Assembly (NCBI GenBank): GCA_964485585.1
Contig: CAZAJT010000010.1
Coordinates: 1-23,521 of the forward strand
Length of the DNA: 23,521 nucleotides
DNA from: CAZAJT01 sp964485585
Lineage (GTDB): Bacteria; Patescibacteriota; Microgenomatia; UBA1406; GWC2-37-13
Direction: 5' to 3'
Shown here: positions 6,738 to 13,669 of the stretch, in pieces
Layout: each line of letters opens with the position of its first letter
How positions within the stretch are numbered: position 1 is the first letter of the stretch
Notes under the pieces: generated by a model
Seen by the model: only the letters and a program-made list of their open reading frames with translations
What the model was told of the DNA's origin: nothing
Databases searched by the model: none
Position numbers and translations under genes: made by a program

Positions 6738-8468
6738 TCACTCGCTCCGTTCAAAATATGCTTTCAACACTTCCTTCGCGATCGGAGCTGCTACATCCGA
6801 ACCTTGTCCGCCTTCTTCAACGAGCACCGTAAGAACGATTTCGGGATCTTTTGCCGGCGCATACACGGTAAACCATGCGTGTGGTTTCTTCGATTCTGCA
6901 TGCGACTCGGCAGTACCGGTTTTGCAGGCAACCTGTATACGAGTGTCATTGCGAGGAGTCGCAGACGACGAAGCAATCTCTTGCGTGACGGGATTGCCAC
7001 GCTCCCCCGCAACAGCGGGGTCGCTCGCAATGACAGGTGAATTAACTCTGAACTCAAAAAACGGCCAGCCGGTGCCACCCGGGCTGCACGCCTCAATCAT
7101 CCCTTGCTGCACTATCGCCAGAGTTTTCTGTGACAACGGTAACTGCTCACATTCTGAACTTCCCCCTTTCCCCTTTCCCCTTCCCCCTTGTTTCAAAAGT
7201 TCCGGTCTACAACTTTTCCCATTATTAGCAATGATTGCGGTCATGTAGGCAACCTGAAGCGGAGTAACCAATAGATATCCCTGACCAATGGATAAATTAT
7301 AGGTATCGCCTAGATACCACAGCTCTTTGAGCACTTCTTTTTTCCAGAAAGCTGAGGGAACGACCCCTTCTGCTTCATCAAGACTGATGCCGGTCTTTTT
7401 ACCGTACCCAAATTTCTCAGCCCACTCTTTCACCGCATCGCTCCCCATCTTCTCTCCCACTCTGTAAAAATAAATATCGTTTGAACGGCGTAATGCTTTT
7501 ACCATGCTCACTATTCCCTCGGTCTTGCCGTATTCCAGGAAATACCAGTTCCCAAACTCTATCGGGCCTGCTTTGATTTTCCCGGTATCCTCCACTTCGT
7601 ATCTTTCATCAACAGTTCTGTTCTCCAACGCGCCGGCAGCAACCGCGACTTTGAAGATTGATCCCGGTGGATAGGTTCCCTCGGTCGCCCGGTTAAATAG
7701 CGGCTTATCCGCGTTACTAAAATATTCAGCGATCTTTTGCGTATTCTCATCCTCAAAATCCTGCGGATTAAATGAAGGAGACGATGTAAGCACTAACACT
7801 TCGCCGGTTTGCGGTTTCAATCCAACGACAACTGCCCGCCTCTCTTTTATGATCTCGTATGCTTTTTTCTGAAGATCTGCATCAATGGCAAGCTGTACTG
7901 TCTTGCCATTTTCGGGGGGAACAACCGACAACGTTCGCAGTACCTTTTCTCCGGCATCTACTTCGATAAGTTTTTTTCCGTTGCGGCCTCGCAGATCACA
8001 TTCATGTATTTTTTCTATTCCTTTTTTTCCTACCTTATCGCCAAGGAACAGCTTGGTAAGACAGGGATTATTTTTGCTATCCTCTCGATCTGCAATCTGC
8101 CGATAGCCGATAATAGGAGCAAGCGCCTCAGCATAGACATATCTTCGCGGTGATCTTATCCGCGTCATATCCGCGTCTACATCTGCTTTAAAACTTTCCG
8201 CAACGACAATTCCCTTACGATCGATTATAGTTCCGCGTTTTGGTTCTACGATAACTTCTCGGATTCGGTTTCCTTCTGCAATACGCCGGTAATATTCTCC
8301 CTTAACGATAGTTAACTGAAAAAGCCGCAGTACGAGAATACCGAAAAATATTATTACACCAGCAACCAGCAGATAGAGGAAGAAGAGTAATCCAATCTTC
8401 GGACCTTCATGAAAATCTATTCCACCATGATAGCCTTTTTTGATGAGAGGAAGTTTTTTAGAAACCAT
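6738..8468 (-). CDS. mrdA: Penicillin-binding protein 2, peptidoglycan D,D-transpeptidase
   Basis: 576 residues. It cross-links septal or lateral peptidoglycan outside the membrane. One N-terminal helix (about residues 25-50) is followed by a dimerisation/pedestal region (EPKRGTIIDRKGIVVA), then the transpeptidase domain with all three motifs: S270-I-F-K273 (YPPGSIFK), S329-N-D331 and K516-T-G-T. About residues 477-510, just before KTGTAE, are encoded by a palindromic repeat that keeps the frame (6944-7035). Another low-complexity insert, GGRGKGKGG at residues 428-436, lies nearby. The ATG at 8468 follows a TATAAT by 6 bases, so the transcript may be leaderless. It could be named pbpA/pbp2 in related genomes. 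Confidence 0.9.
   Translation of the reverse strand: MVSKKLPLIKKGYHGGIDFHEGPKIGLLFFLYLLVAGVIIFFGILVLRLFQLTIVKGEYYRRIAEGNRIREVIVEPKRGTIIDRKGIVVAESFKADVDADMTRIRSPRRYVYAEALAPIIGYRQIADREDSKNNPCLTKLFLGDKVGKKGIEKIHECDLRGRNGKKLIEVDAGEKVLRTLSVVPPENGKTVQLAIDADLQKKAYEIIKERRAVVVGLKPQTGEVLVLTSSPSFNPQDFEDENTQKIAEYFSNADKPLFNRATEGTYPPGSIFKVAVAAGALENRTVDERYEVEDTGKIKAGPIEFGNWYFLEYGKTEGIVSMVKALRRSNDIYFYRVGEKMGSDAVKEWAEKFGYGKKTGISLDEAEGVVPSAFWKKEVLKELWYLGDTYNLSIGQGYLLVTPLQVAYMTAIIANNGKSCRPELLKQGGRGKGKGGSSECEQLPLSQKTLAIVQQGMIEACSPGGTGWPFFEFRVNSPVIASDPAVAGERGNPVTQEIASSSATPRNDTRIQVACKTGTAESHAESKKPHAWFTVYAPAKDPEIVLTVLVEEGGQGSDVAAPIAKEVLKAYFERSE
6944..7035. repeat. Palindromic repeat inserted in frame within PBP2
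   Basis: The ends TGTCATTGCGAG (6944-6955) and CTCGCAATGACA (7024-7035) are perfect 12-base inverted repeats. The interior has the GAAGCAATCTC and GGGATTGCC motifs typical of widely dispersed bacterial palindromes. Read on the minus strand it encodes about 32 residues (VIASDPAVAGERGNPVTQEI onward) with no stop codon. Confidence 0.8.
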
Positions 8469-8474
8469 ATCATC

Positions 8475-8480
8475 ATTATA
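8475..8480 (-). promoter_or_regulatory. -10 box upstream of PBP2
   Basis: A consensus TATAAT on the minus strand lies 6 bases before the ATG at 8468. No convincing -35 is visible. With transcription starting about 7 bases downstream of the box, the mRNA would begin at the start codon. Confidence 0.45.
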
Positions 8481-8511
8481 CCTTCAGCGCAATAAAAAGC
8501 CATCAGAGTGC

Positions 8512-8517
8512 TATAAT
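8512..8517 (+). promoter_or_regulatory. -10 box upstream of the ComB-like gene
   Basis: A consensus TATAAT lies 12 bases before the ATG at 8530. No good -35 was found. It is divergent from the PBP2 -10 at 8475-8480, with only about 30 bases between the boxes. Confidence 0.45.
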
Positions 8518-8529
8518 CTATTGGATGAT

Positions 8530-9219
8530 ATGAAAATGAACATCATAGATATTTCTTGCGACCTTTCCGCAGTACGTGGTTTCGTAATCGTTATTGATGT
8601 CTTGCGTGCTTTTACCACCGCCTGCTACTTCTTTAATAATGGCGCGAGACGCATTTACGCTGTTGGCGATCTTGGTCATGCACGAATACTCAGAAAACAG
8701 CATGCTGACTGGATTCTTTCTGGTGAGTGCAATGGCCTCAAGCCCCCGGACTTCGACTATGGAAATTCACCCAGTGAGATTCAGCATGTTAATTTTGAAG
8801 GTCAAACAGTTGTTCTGACAACAAGTTATGGGACACAAGCCGTTAAAACACTAACAAACGCCGATGAAATTGTTACCGGTGCATTCGCCAATGCAAAAGC
8901 TCTCGTTAACTATATTAGGAAAAACAAATTGCAGGAGGTTCACTTTTTATGCACCGATAACCGCTGGAACGATAATGAAGATTTTACCTGTGCCTCGTAT
9001 ATAGGAAACGAGCTGAACGGACTGAAGACTGATTTTACGCAAATAAAAAAACGCATCGCCAGCCACCCAACATCAGAAGGATTTCTCCGAAAACCGTTAA
9101 CTGCATACTCAGTAGAAGACTTTCATTTAAGTTTGGAACCAAATAGATTTAATTTTGTCATAAAAGCTCATAAGGATGCCAATGGAGTCCACTTTAAAAA
9201 AATTGACGTCTCACCTTGA
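8530..9219 (+). CDS. ComB-like 2-phosphosulfolactate phosphatase family protein
   Basis: 229 residues from the ATG at 8530, chosen because a TATAAT ends 12 bases upstream; the ATG at 8536 is also possible. ComB hydrolyses 2-phospho-3-sulfolactate in the coenzyme M route. Family hallmarks are present: VIDVLRAFTT (D23, R26), SGEC near residues 64-67, DYGNSP at 76-81, VVLTTSYGTQA at 94-104, a GAFANA segment at 117-122, and an acidic E150-D151 before CASYIGN. The family consensus TTNGT reads TTSYGT here. No other coenzyme M gene is present and the neighbours are radical and transfer enzymes, so the substrate may differ. The stop codon overlaps the -35 of the next gene. Confidence 0.75.
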   Translation: MKMNIIDISCDLSAVRGFVIVIDVLRAFTTACYFFNNGARRIYAVGDLGHARILRKQHADWILSGECNGLKPPDFDYGNSPSEIQHVNFEGQTVVLTTSYGTQAVKTLTNADEIVTGAFANAKALVNYIRKNKLQEVHFLCTDNRWNDNEDFTCASYIGNELNGLKTDFTQIKKRIASHPTSEGFLRKPLTAYSVEDFHLSLEPNRFNFVIKAHKDANGVHFKKIDVSP

Positions 9220-9244
9220 TTAGATTATTAGAATATGCTATAGT
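9216..9244 (+). promoter_or_regulatory. Extended -10 promoter of the radical SAM gene
   Basis: TTGATT (9216-9221), a 17-base spacer and TATAGT (9239-9244) preceded by TGC. The -35 overlaps the stop codon of the ComB-like gene. Transcription would start near 9251, leaving about a 5-base leader before the ATG at 9256. Confidence 0.65.
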
Positions 9245-9255
9245 CTTATATATCC

Positions 9256-10638
9256 ATGGCGGAATCTGAAAGAGCGAGATTTACACTGCGACCAGAATAT
9301 TTCGGAGGCTTAATGTATGACGCAAATACTGCAAGATGCATATTGTTAGAGCCTACAGAATACGCGCTGCTTGAGGAGATTTCCCAGCAAGAGAATGCTC
9401 TCTTCGAGAGTATCGTTTCAGGGAATGGTACGCTTCGAAATCGACTCATTGATTTTCAAAAGACTGGCTTCATCCAGCAAGATGAAACAGGACGCATCTC
9501 TTTAGTCAGTGTTCGCATGGTTCAACCAGAAGTTATACCAAACGGCTGTCTCACCGCACCAATTCGTGTTTTCGATAGTTATACGCTTCAATGCAATTTG
9601 AGCTGTGACCACTGCATGTTCTCGTCGAACATTTTTGTTCACGAACCAAACCGTCGCACGATAGATCAAACTGCTGAAATTATGCATAAATTTTATGAAG
9701 CAGGAACTATGGAATGGCGCTTTACTGGCGGAGAAGCAGCTATTCACCCCGATTTGTTTGATGCCATGCAAGTTACTCGCGATCTTGGAATGAACTATGG
9801 CTTATACACAAATGGGTGGTGGAGCGAAGCAGTAGCGAATAAAATACTTGATTCCGGTGTCTATGAACTGGTAATCAGTCTCGAAGGCCGAGAGGAGACC
9901 AATGACAGGAGACGGCGTCGTGGCGCTTTTCAAAAGGTAATGGAGACTTTTGACCGCATTCGTGAACATAATGCCCGTAACCCCCAGAAATTCATTCATG
10001 TTACCATCGCGGCAGCGATTGGCAAAGATAATATGTACGATGTGGATTTTCTTGGCGATATGGCAGCTCAATACGGTTATAATCTTAACTTCATGCCACT
10101 GAAACCCAGCGGAAGAGCTCGAAATACCCTCTCTGATCAGATGCCAACCACCCAAGAGTACATGGAGTTTTCGCAGAGAGTGCAACAACTCAGAGAACGA
10201 GCCGATATAAAAGCGAGTGGAGTAAAAATAATATACAAATACAAAGACTTATTTTGTCCAACCTATCCCGACTCCTCAGGAAAACCGGCGCCTTTTAATC
10301 TTGCAGAATGTGGTGCGCTTACCACAGCCATCAGCTTAATGCCGGATGGCACCCTGTTTTCCTGCCCTTTTATTCTGGAGTTTGATACAGCAGGTCGGTT
10401 TACCGGTCCGAACATACTGACCTCATCCGTTCAAGAAGCATGGCTGCACCCTAACTTCCAAAAATTTAGACATGTTGATAGAACTGAAACGGGATGCACT
10501 GGCTGCTCGTACTATATGAAACAATGTCGCGGAGCATGTAAGGCAACCGTGCTGGGTTACGGTGGTAAAATTGAAGACGGAAAACTAATAGGTAAGGATG
10601 AATACTGTTATATGCCCCTCATGGTTAAAAATAACTAA
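9256..10638 (+). CDS. Radical SAM/SPASM protein with PqqD-like N-terminal domain
   Basis: 460 residues. Residues about 7-85 resemble a PqqD-like (RiPP recognition element) wing: a LRPEYFGGLMYDANTARCIL start, then LEPTEYALLEEI. The radical SAM cluster motif is C113-N-L-S-C117-D-H-C120, with FTGGEAAIHP at 156-165 as the SAM-binding GGE. A SPASM-type C-terminus has C352, C370, C414, C417, C424, C428 and C451 for auxiliary Fe-S clusters. SPASM enzymes usually modify peptides, or small molecules in a few cases. No short precursor-peptide ORF is visible beside it. It overlaps the next gene by one base (TAATG), so the two are translationally coupled. Substrate unknown. Confidence 0.85.
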   Translation: MAESERARFTLRPEYFGGLMYDANTARCILLEPTEYALLEEISQQENALFESIVSGNGTLRNRLIDFQKTGFIQQDETGRISLVSVRMVQPEVIPNGCLTAPIRVFDSYTLQCNLSCDHCMFSSNIFVHEPNRRTIDQTAEIMHKFYEAGTMEWRFTGGEAAIHPDLFDAMQVTRDLGMNYGLYTNGWWSEAVANKILDSGVYELVISLEGREETNDRRRRRGAFQKVMETFDRIREHNARNPQKFIHVTIAAAIGKDNMYDVDFLGDMAAQYGYNLNFMPLKPSGRARNTLSDQMPTTQEYMEFSQRVQQLRERADIKASGVKIIYKYKDLFCPTYPDSSGKPAPFNLAECGALTTAISLMPDGTLFSCPFILEFDTAGRFTGPNILTSSVQEAWLHPNFQKFRHVDRTETGCTGCSYYMKQCRGACKATVLGYGGKIEDGKLIGKDEYCYMPLMVKNN

Positions 10639-11339
10639 TGGGAATTGAAGCGTTGATGCTTGCTGGAGGCCGTGGTAACCGGATGGGTTCATTAACGGAA
10701 ACAACTCAAAAATGTTTGTTGCCAATTGAAGGACGACCAATCATAGGACATATTATAGAACAGCTTGTTTCAACATTTGGCTCCGTGGATCTGAAAGTTG
10801 CTGTTTCCTATCGAGGAGAAGATGTAAAAGAATATATTGAGCGGAATAAGCCAGATAAAACAACCACAACCTATGTGGTAGTTCCTGATGGACTCGATGA
10901 TTACGGCGCCTATAAACAAGCAGAAAAACATATTCGTGGCGTTTTCCTTGCGGTTCCCGGTGACATACTTATTGATCCTCAAGCATACCTGCAGGTTGTA
11001 GAGCTTCTTCACTCGAGCACTGCGGACGTAGCAACGATTCTCTCGCCTCTTCTCGACATTGCCAATACTCACCCTGTCGCAAAACTGAGAGGATGGGAAG
11101 TAGTTGAGTATATAGCAAAAGCTCCTCCCCAGCTTGATCCGGATCACTTCCGCGACCTTATGATTTTTGCAAGCGACATTCAGCTATTTCACTATATGAA
11201 GCTCTATCCAAACCGATATTTTGGTACTGTTATGCAACAAATCGTTGAAAAACACCAATCGCTCTATGCAATAGCATATGAATCTCCCTGGCTCCATATT
11301 GGATACCCTGAAGATTTATTAAAACCCCTCCCGTTCTAA
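10638..11339 (+). CDS. Sugar-1-phosphate nucleotidyltransferase-like protein
   Basis: 233 residues. The N-terminus has the nucleotidyltransferase signature LAGGRGNRMGSLT, then K25 and LLPIEGRPII, which in this family binds the NTP and makes NDP-sugars from sugar-1-phosphates. The metal-binding Asp of the VPGD motif is D109. The C-terminal segment that normally reads W-x-D-x-G-T-P reads WLHIGYPEDLL here, so the second metal-ligand Asp is His220. That may alter substrate or activity. The start ATG overlaps the radical SAM stop. The 3' end overlaps the convergent HIT gene by 21 bases. It probably activates a phosphorylated intermediate made by the neighbouring enzymes; that is inference. Confidence 0.8.
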   Translation: MGIEALMLAGGRGNRMGSLTETTQKCLLPIEGRPIIGHIIEQLVSTFGSVDLKVAVSYRGEDVKEYIERNKPDKTTTTYVVVPDGLDDYGAYKQAEKHIRGVFLAVPGDILIDPQAYLQVVELLHSSTADVATILSPLLDIANTHPVAKLRGWEVVEYIAKAPPQLDPDHFRDLMIFASDIQLFHYMKLYPNRYFGTVMQQIVEKHQSLYAIAYESPWLHIGYPEDLLKPLPF

Positions 11340-11780
11340 TATCTTAGTGAGTTCTCTCAATAATTTTTCTCTCATTCCATCAAGCTGAGCCTTCGTTGGA
11401 CGGGCCCTACTGGTTAAAAAGCTTTCGTTATTCCAGACAGGAATTTTTGGATATGGATCGTCTTTGTATCGGGGAAAAATATGCCAGTGAAGGTGAGCAT
11501 GAGAATTGCCCAGTAATTCAATATTTAATTTCCTTGGTTTGAAGGTTGTAGAGATTGTCTCTGCGACAAGAGACATCTCGAAGAGAAACTGCCTCTTAAC
11601 TTCATTCTCTAATTCGTGCAATTCTGTAGCATGAACGTTTGAAATGAAAAGGCAGTAACCATTATAATACTGGTTGTATCCAAAGGACACATATCCTGTT
11701 TTTAGTTCTGTTACAAAATAGGCATCCCTACTCAATGTTGGACATTCGATTTCCTGACAGAAAACGCAGCTCTTAACCAT
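11319..11780 (-). CDS. HIT-family nucleotide hydrolase or transferase
   Basis: 153 residues. The HIT motif is H96-L-H98-W-H100-I-F, preceded by H94, and the middle His should carry the nucleotidyl group. An N-terminal CxxC pair (C5, C8) suggests a zinc site, as in many HIT proteins. Family members split nucleoside-phosphate bonds such as Ap4A or AMP-lysine, or act as GalT-like transferases. It is the last gene of a four-gene minus-strand operon, 25 bases after the APH-type gene. Its end overlaps the plus-strand nucleotidyltransferase by 21 bases, so the two activities are physically paired. Confidence 0.85.
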   Translation of the reverse strand: MVKSCVFCQEIECPTLSRDAYFVTELKTGYVSFGYNQYYNGYCLFISNVHATELHELENEVKRQFLFEMSLVAETISTTFKPRKLNIELLGNSHAHLHWHIFPRYKDDPYPKIPVWNNESFLTSRARPTKAQLDGMREKLLRELTKILEREGF

Positions 11781-11805
11781 ATATTTTTAGTTAAACTCAT
11801 TGGAC

Positions 11806-12873
11806 TTAAATAATTGTATCAGCAGTATCGCGTAAAAACACTTCGTATGCATATATTTCTTGCTCATGCGCTTCACTATCGCCCCATCCATCTTTTATCC
11901 ACATCCGCAATTTTGCCTCTCTGTTTGACATTTTAGGAAGCAGGGCGATTATTTGGTGAATAGCGCTTCTTTGAAGATCGTATGGTTCTGGTGTTTGTGA
12001 AAAATATGCATTTATCAATGCCTGATAGCATCGGGTGAACTTCACATATTGATGTGCAATTTCAGCATTATCTGATTTTAAACCATGCATTATCTTACTT
12101 ATTTGGAGTCGAAACATAATTGAAGCGATATCTGTATACGGATCTCCGATCTGCGGATCTGGGTCAATAATATAAACGCCAAGATCGTTCTGATCGCTCA
12201 CGAGGATATTGTGAATACCAAAGTCGCCGTGAATATGCACCCCATGCTCTGGAAACAATAATGTTGGCAGGAGCTCGTATAATACGCCTATCTGTCGTTC
12301 AGTGATTCCTTTAGAAAAAAGGTATTCTCTGTAGGTATCGAGTAAAAAAGATAAATACCGATCCCACGCAGGATAAACTGGTCCTTGCGCGCCCGTAAAA
12401 CCGCCAAACCCATATGCACTTGGTGCGCTATGCATCTTTGTTAATTCAACACCCATTAATCTTCCTATTTCAGATGCGTCTGAAAGATGCGCATCAATGA
12501 ATTCGTACCCTAGCGGTGCAATTTGACCATCTCTATTGCGTATCGGCTCTAAGAGGAGAAACTGAACGTTTTCTATAACTCCAGCATCTAATACTTTCGG
12601 TACGTGCACGCCACAGGCATTCCAAACGGTAAGTGTCTCAGCTTCGGCGAATGCGCCGTGTGTTTTCATTTTTAGGACGGCTGGTGTTTCTAAATTCTCC
12701 AAATAATAAGAAGCTGAAATCTCGCCAGTATTTAAAACCACCATACGAAGCTTCTGCATATCAATGCCTCTTTGCTCCAGAAATGAACGGAGATATACAG
12801 ATGCGTTTGTTTTTAGCGCTTTCGCTTCAGATGATAACCATGGTGGAATAGTATGTTGAGGAAATTCATTCAT
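11806..12873 (-). CDS. APH-family small-molecule kinase
   Basis: 355 residues. The kinase-like fold shows the catalytic loop H215-G-D217-F-G-I-H221-N222 and the metal motif IIDPDPQIGDP (D237, D239). K68 or K70 in AVLKMK is a candidate for the ATP-binding Lys. The family phosphorylates hydroxyls of aminoglycosides, choline, homoserine and sugars. Resistance is possible, but the position in a biosynthetic-looking operon favours a metabolic kinase. The start ATG shares bases with the methyltransferase stop (ATGA at 12870-12873), so they are coupled. The substrate cannot be read from the sequence. Confidence 0.8.
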   Translation of the reverse strand: MNEFPQHTIPPWLSSEAKALKTNASVYLRSFLEQRGIDMQKLRMVVLNTGEISASYYLENLETPAVLKMKTHGAFAEAETLTVWNACGVHVPKVLDAGVIENVQFLLLEPIRNRDGQIAPLGYEFIDAHLSDASEIGRLMGVELTKMHSAPSAYGFGGFTGAQGPVYPAWDRYLSFLLDTYREYLFSKGITERQIGVLYELLPTLLFPEHGVHIHGDFGIHNILVSDQNDLGVYIIDPDPQIGDPYTDIASIMFRLQISKIMHGLKSDNAEIAHQYVKFTRCYQALINAYFSQTPEPYDLQRSAIHQIIALLPKMSNREAKLRMWIKDGWGDSEAHEQEIYAYEVFLRDTADTII

Positions 12874-13667
12874 TTTTGATTCCGAGCAATAACAAGAAGA
12901 TGACTTGAAACACCCAAGAGAGAAGGTTCTTGAGACAATTGTATGAATACTTTAAGCCATTGCTGAAATAGTCCCGGAGACAATTTATTTACATGGTGCC
13001 GCAGTGGACTTGCAATATTTTGGAGAGAAGCGATTAATTCTACCCTCATACCTGTTTGTCTTACGAAAACGTTCAGTTCATGCGGTGTATAAAAGTGGGT
13101 TCCGGTATATTCTCCTGTTGTCAATCGCCGGTGATCTCCATCTGTAAGAAATTGATCAATGAAATATATCGCCCCTGGAGAATTTGAGAGAATGTTGTTT
13201 ATTTCACCAAGTCTGTTCATCACAGAAATAAAAATGTATCCGTCTGGCACAGTGACTCTTGACAATTCCAAAAGCGCTTGTCTTCTTTCTTGCTCATGAA
13301 CAAGATGCGATAAAACCCCACCAAGTGCTACTGTAGCAGTAAACGTATTATCCGAAAAAGGGAGATCTAAGATATTAGCCGCTACCACTGATTCTCTATT
13401 AACCTCTCCTTTATTTTCTGCAATCTTTGCTTTCGCTATCATTAGTTCATTTGAAGAAATATCAGCAAGCGTCACCTTATTACCTTTGTTCGCAAGATAA
13501 ATTGTGTATCTTCCTGGCCCCCCACCTGCATCCAATATATGACCAGCTGTAGGTAAGAATTTATCGAGGTAATGTAGCGTCACCTGGTATTCTACTTGGT
13601 GATACTGATCACTGAATAAACGATTCCACTCTCTTACTGCATTCGTATCATAATACTCATGTGTCAT
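12870..13667 (-). CDS. Class I SAM-dependent methyltransferase
   Basis: 265 residues. Motif I is HILDAGGGPGRYTIYLA (D46, G48-G50), followed by an acidic post-motif at about 66-71 (VTLADIS). Motif IV-like LDLPFSDNTFTATVALGGVLSH is near residues 106-127. These place it in the UbiE/type-11-like group that methylates small molecules. It starts 2 bases after the oxidoreductase stop and overlaps the kinase gene by 4 bases, so all three are almost certainly one transcript. The methyl acceptor is unknown. The residues after about 180 are probably substrate-specific. Confidence 0.85.
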   Translation of the reverse strand: MTHEYYDTNAVREWNRLFSDQYHQVEYQVTLHYLDKFLPTAGHILDAGGGPGRYTIYLANKGNKVTLADISSNELMIAKAKIAENKGEVNRESVVAANILDLPFSDNTFTATVALGGVLSHLVHEQERRQALLELSRVTVPDGYIFISVMNRLGEINNILSNSPGAIYFIDQFLTDGDHRRLTTGEYTGTHFYTPHELNVFVRQTGMRVELIASLQNIASPLRHHVNKLSPGLFQQWLKVFIQLSQEPSLLGVSSHLLVIARNQK

Positions 13668-13669
13668 TG

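Noticed and set aside
6691..7248. A 185-codon plus-strand frame overlapping the PBP2 3' end.
   Set aside because: It is antisense to the transpeptidase domain with its KTG motif and has no recognisable protein features.
11806..12873. Antibiotic-resistance phosphotransferase.
   Set aside because: The motifs show only the broad APH-type kinase family. The operon with methyltransferase and oxidoreductase genes favours a metabolic kinase, and nothing points to a drug substrate.
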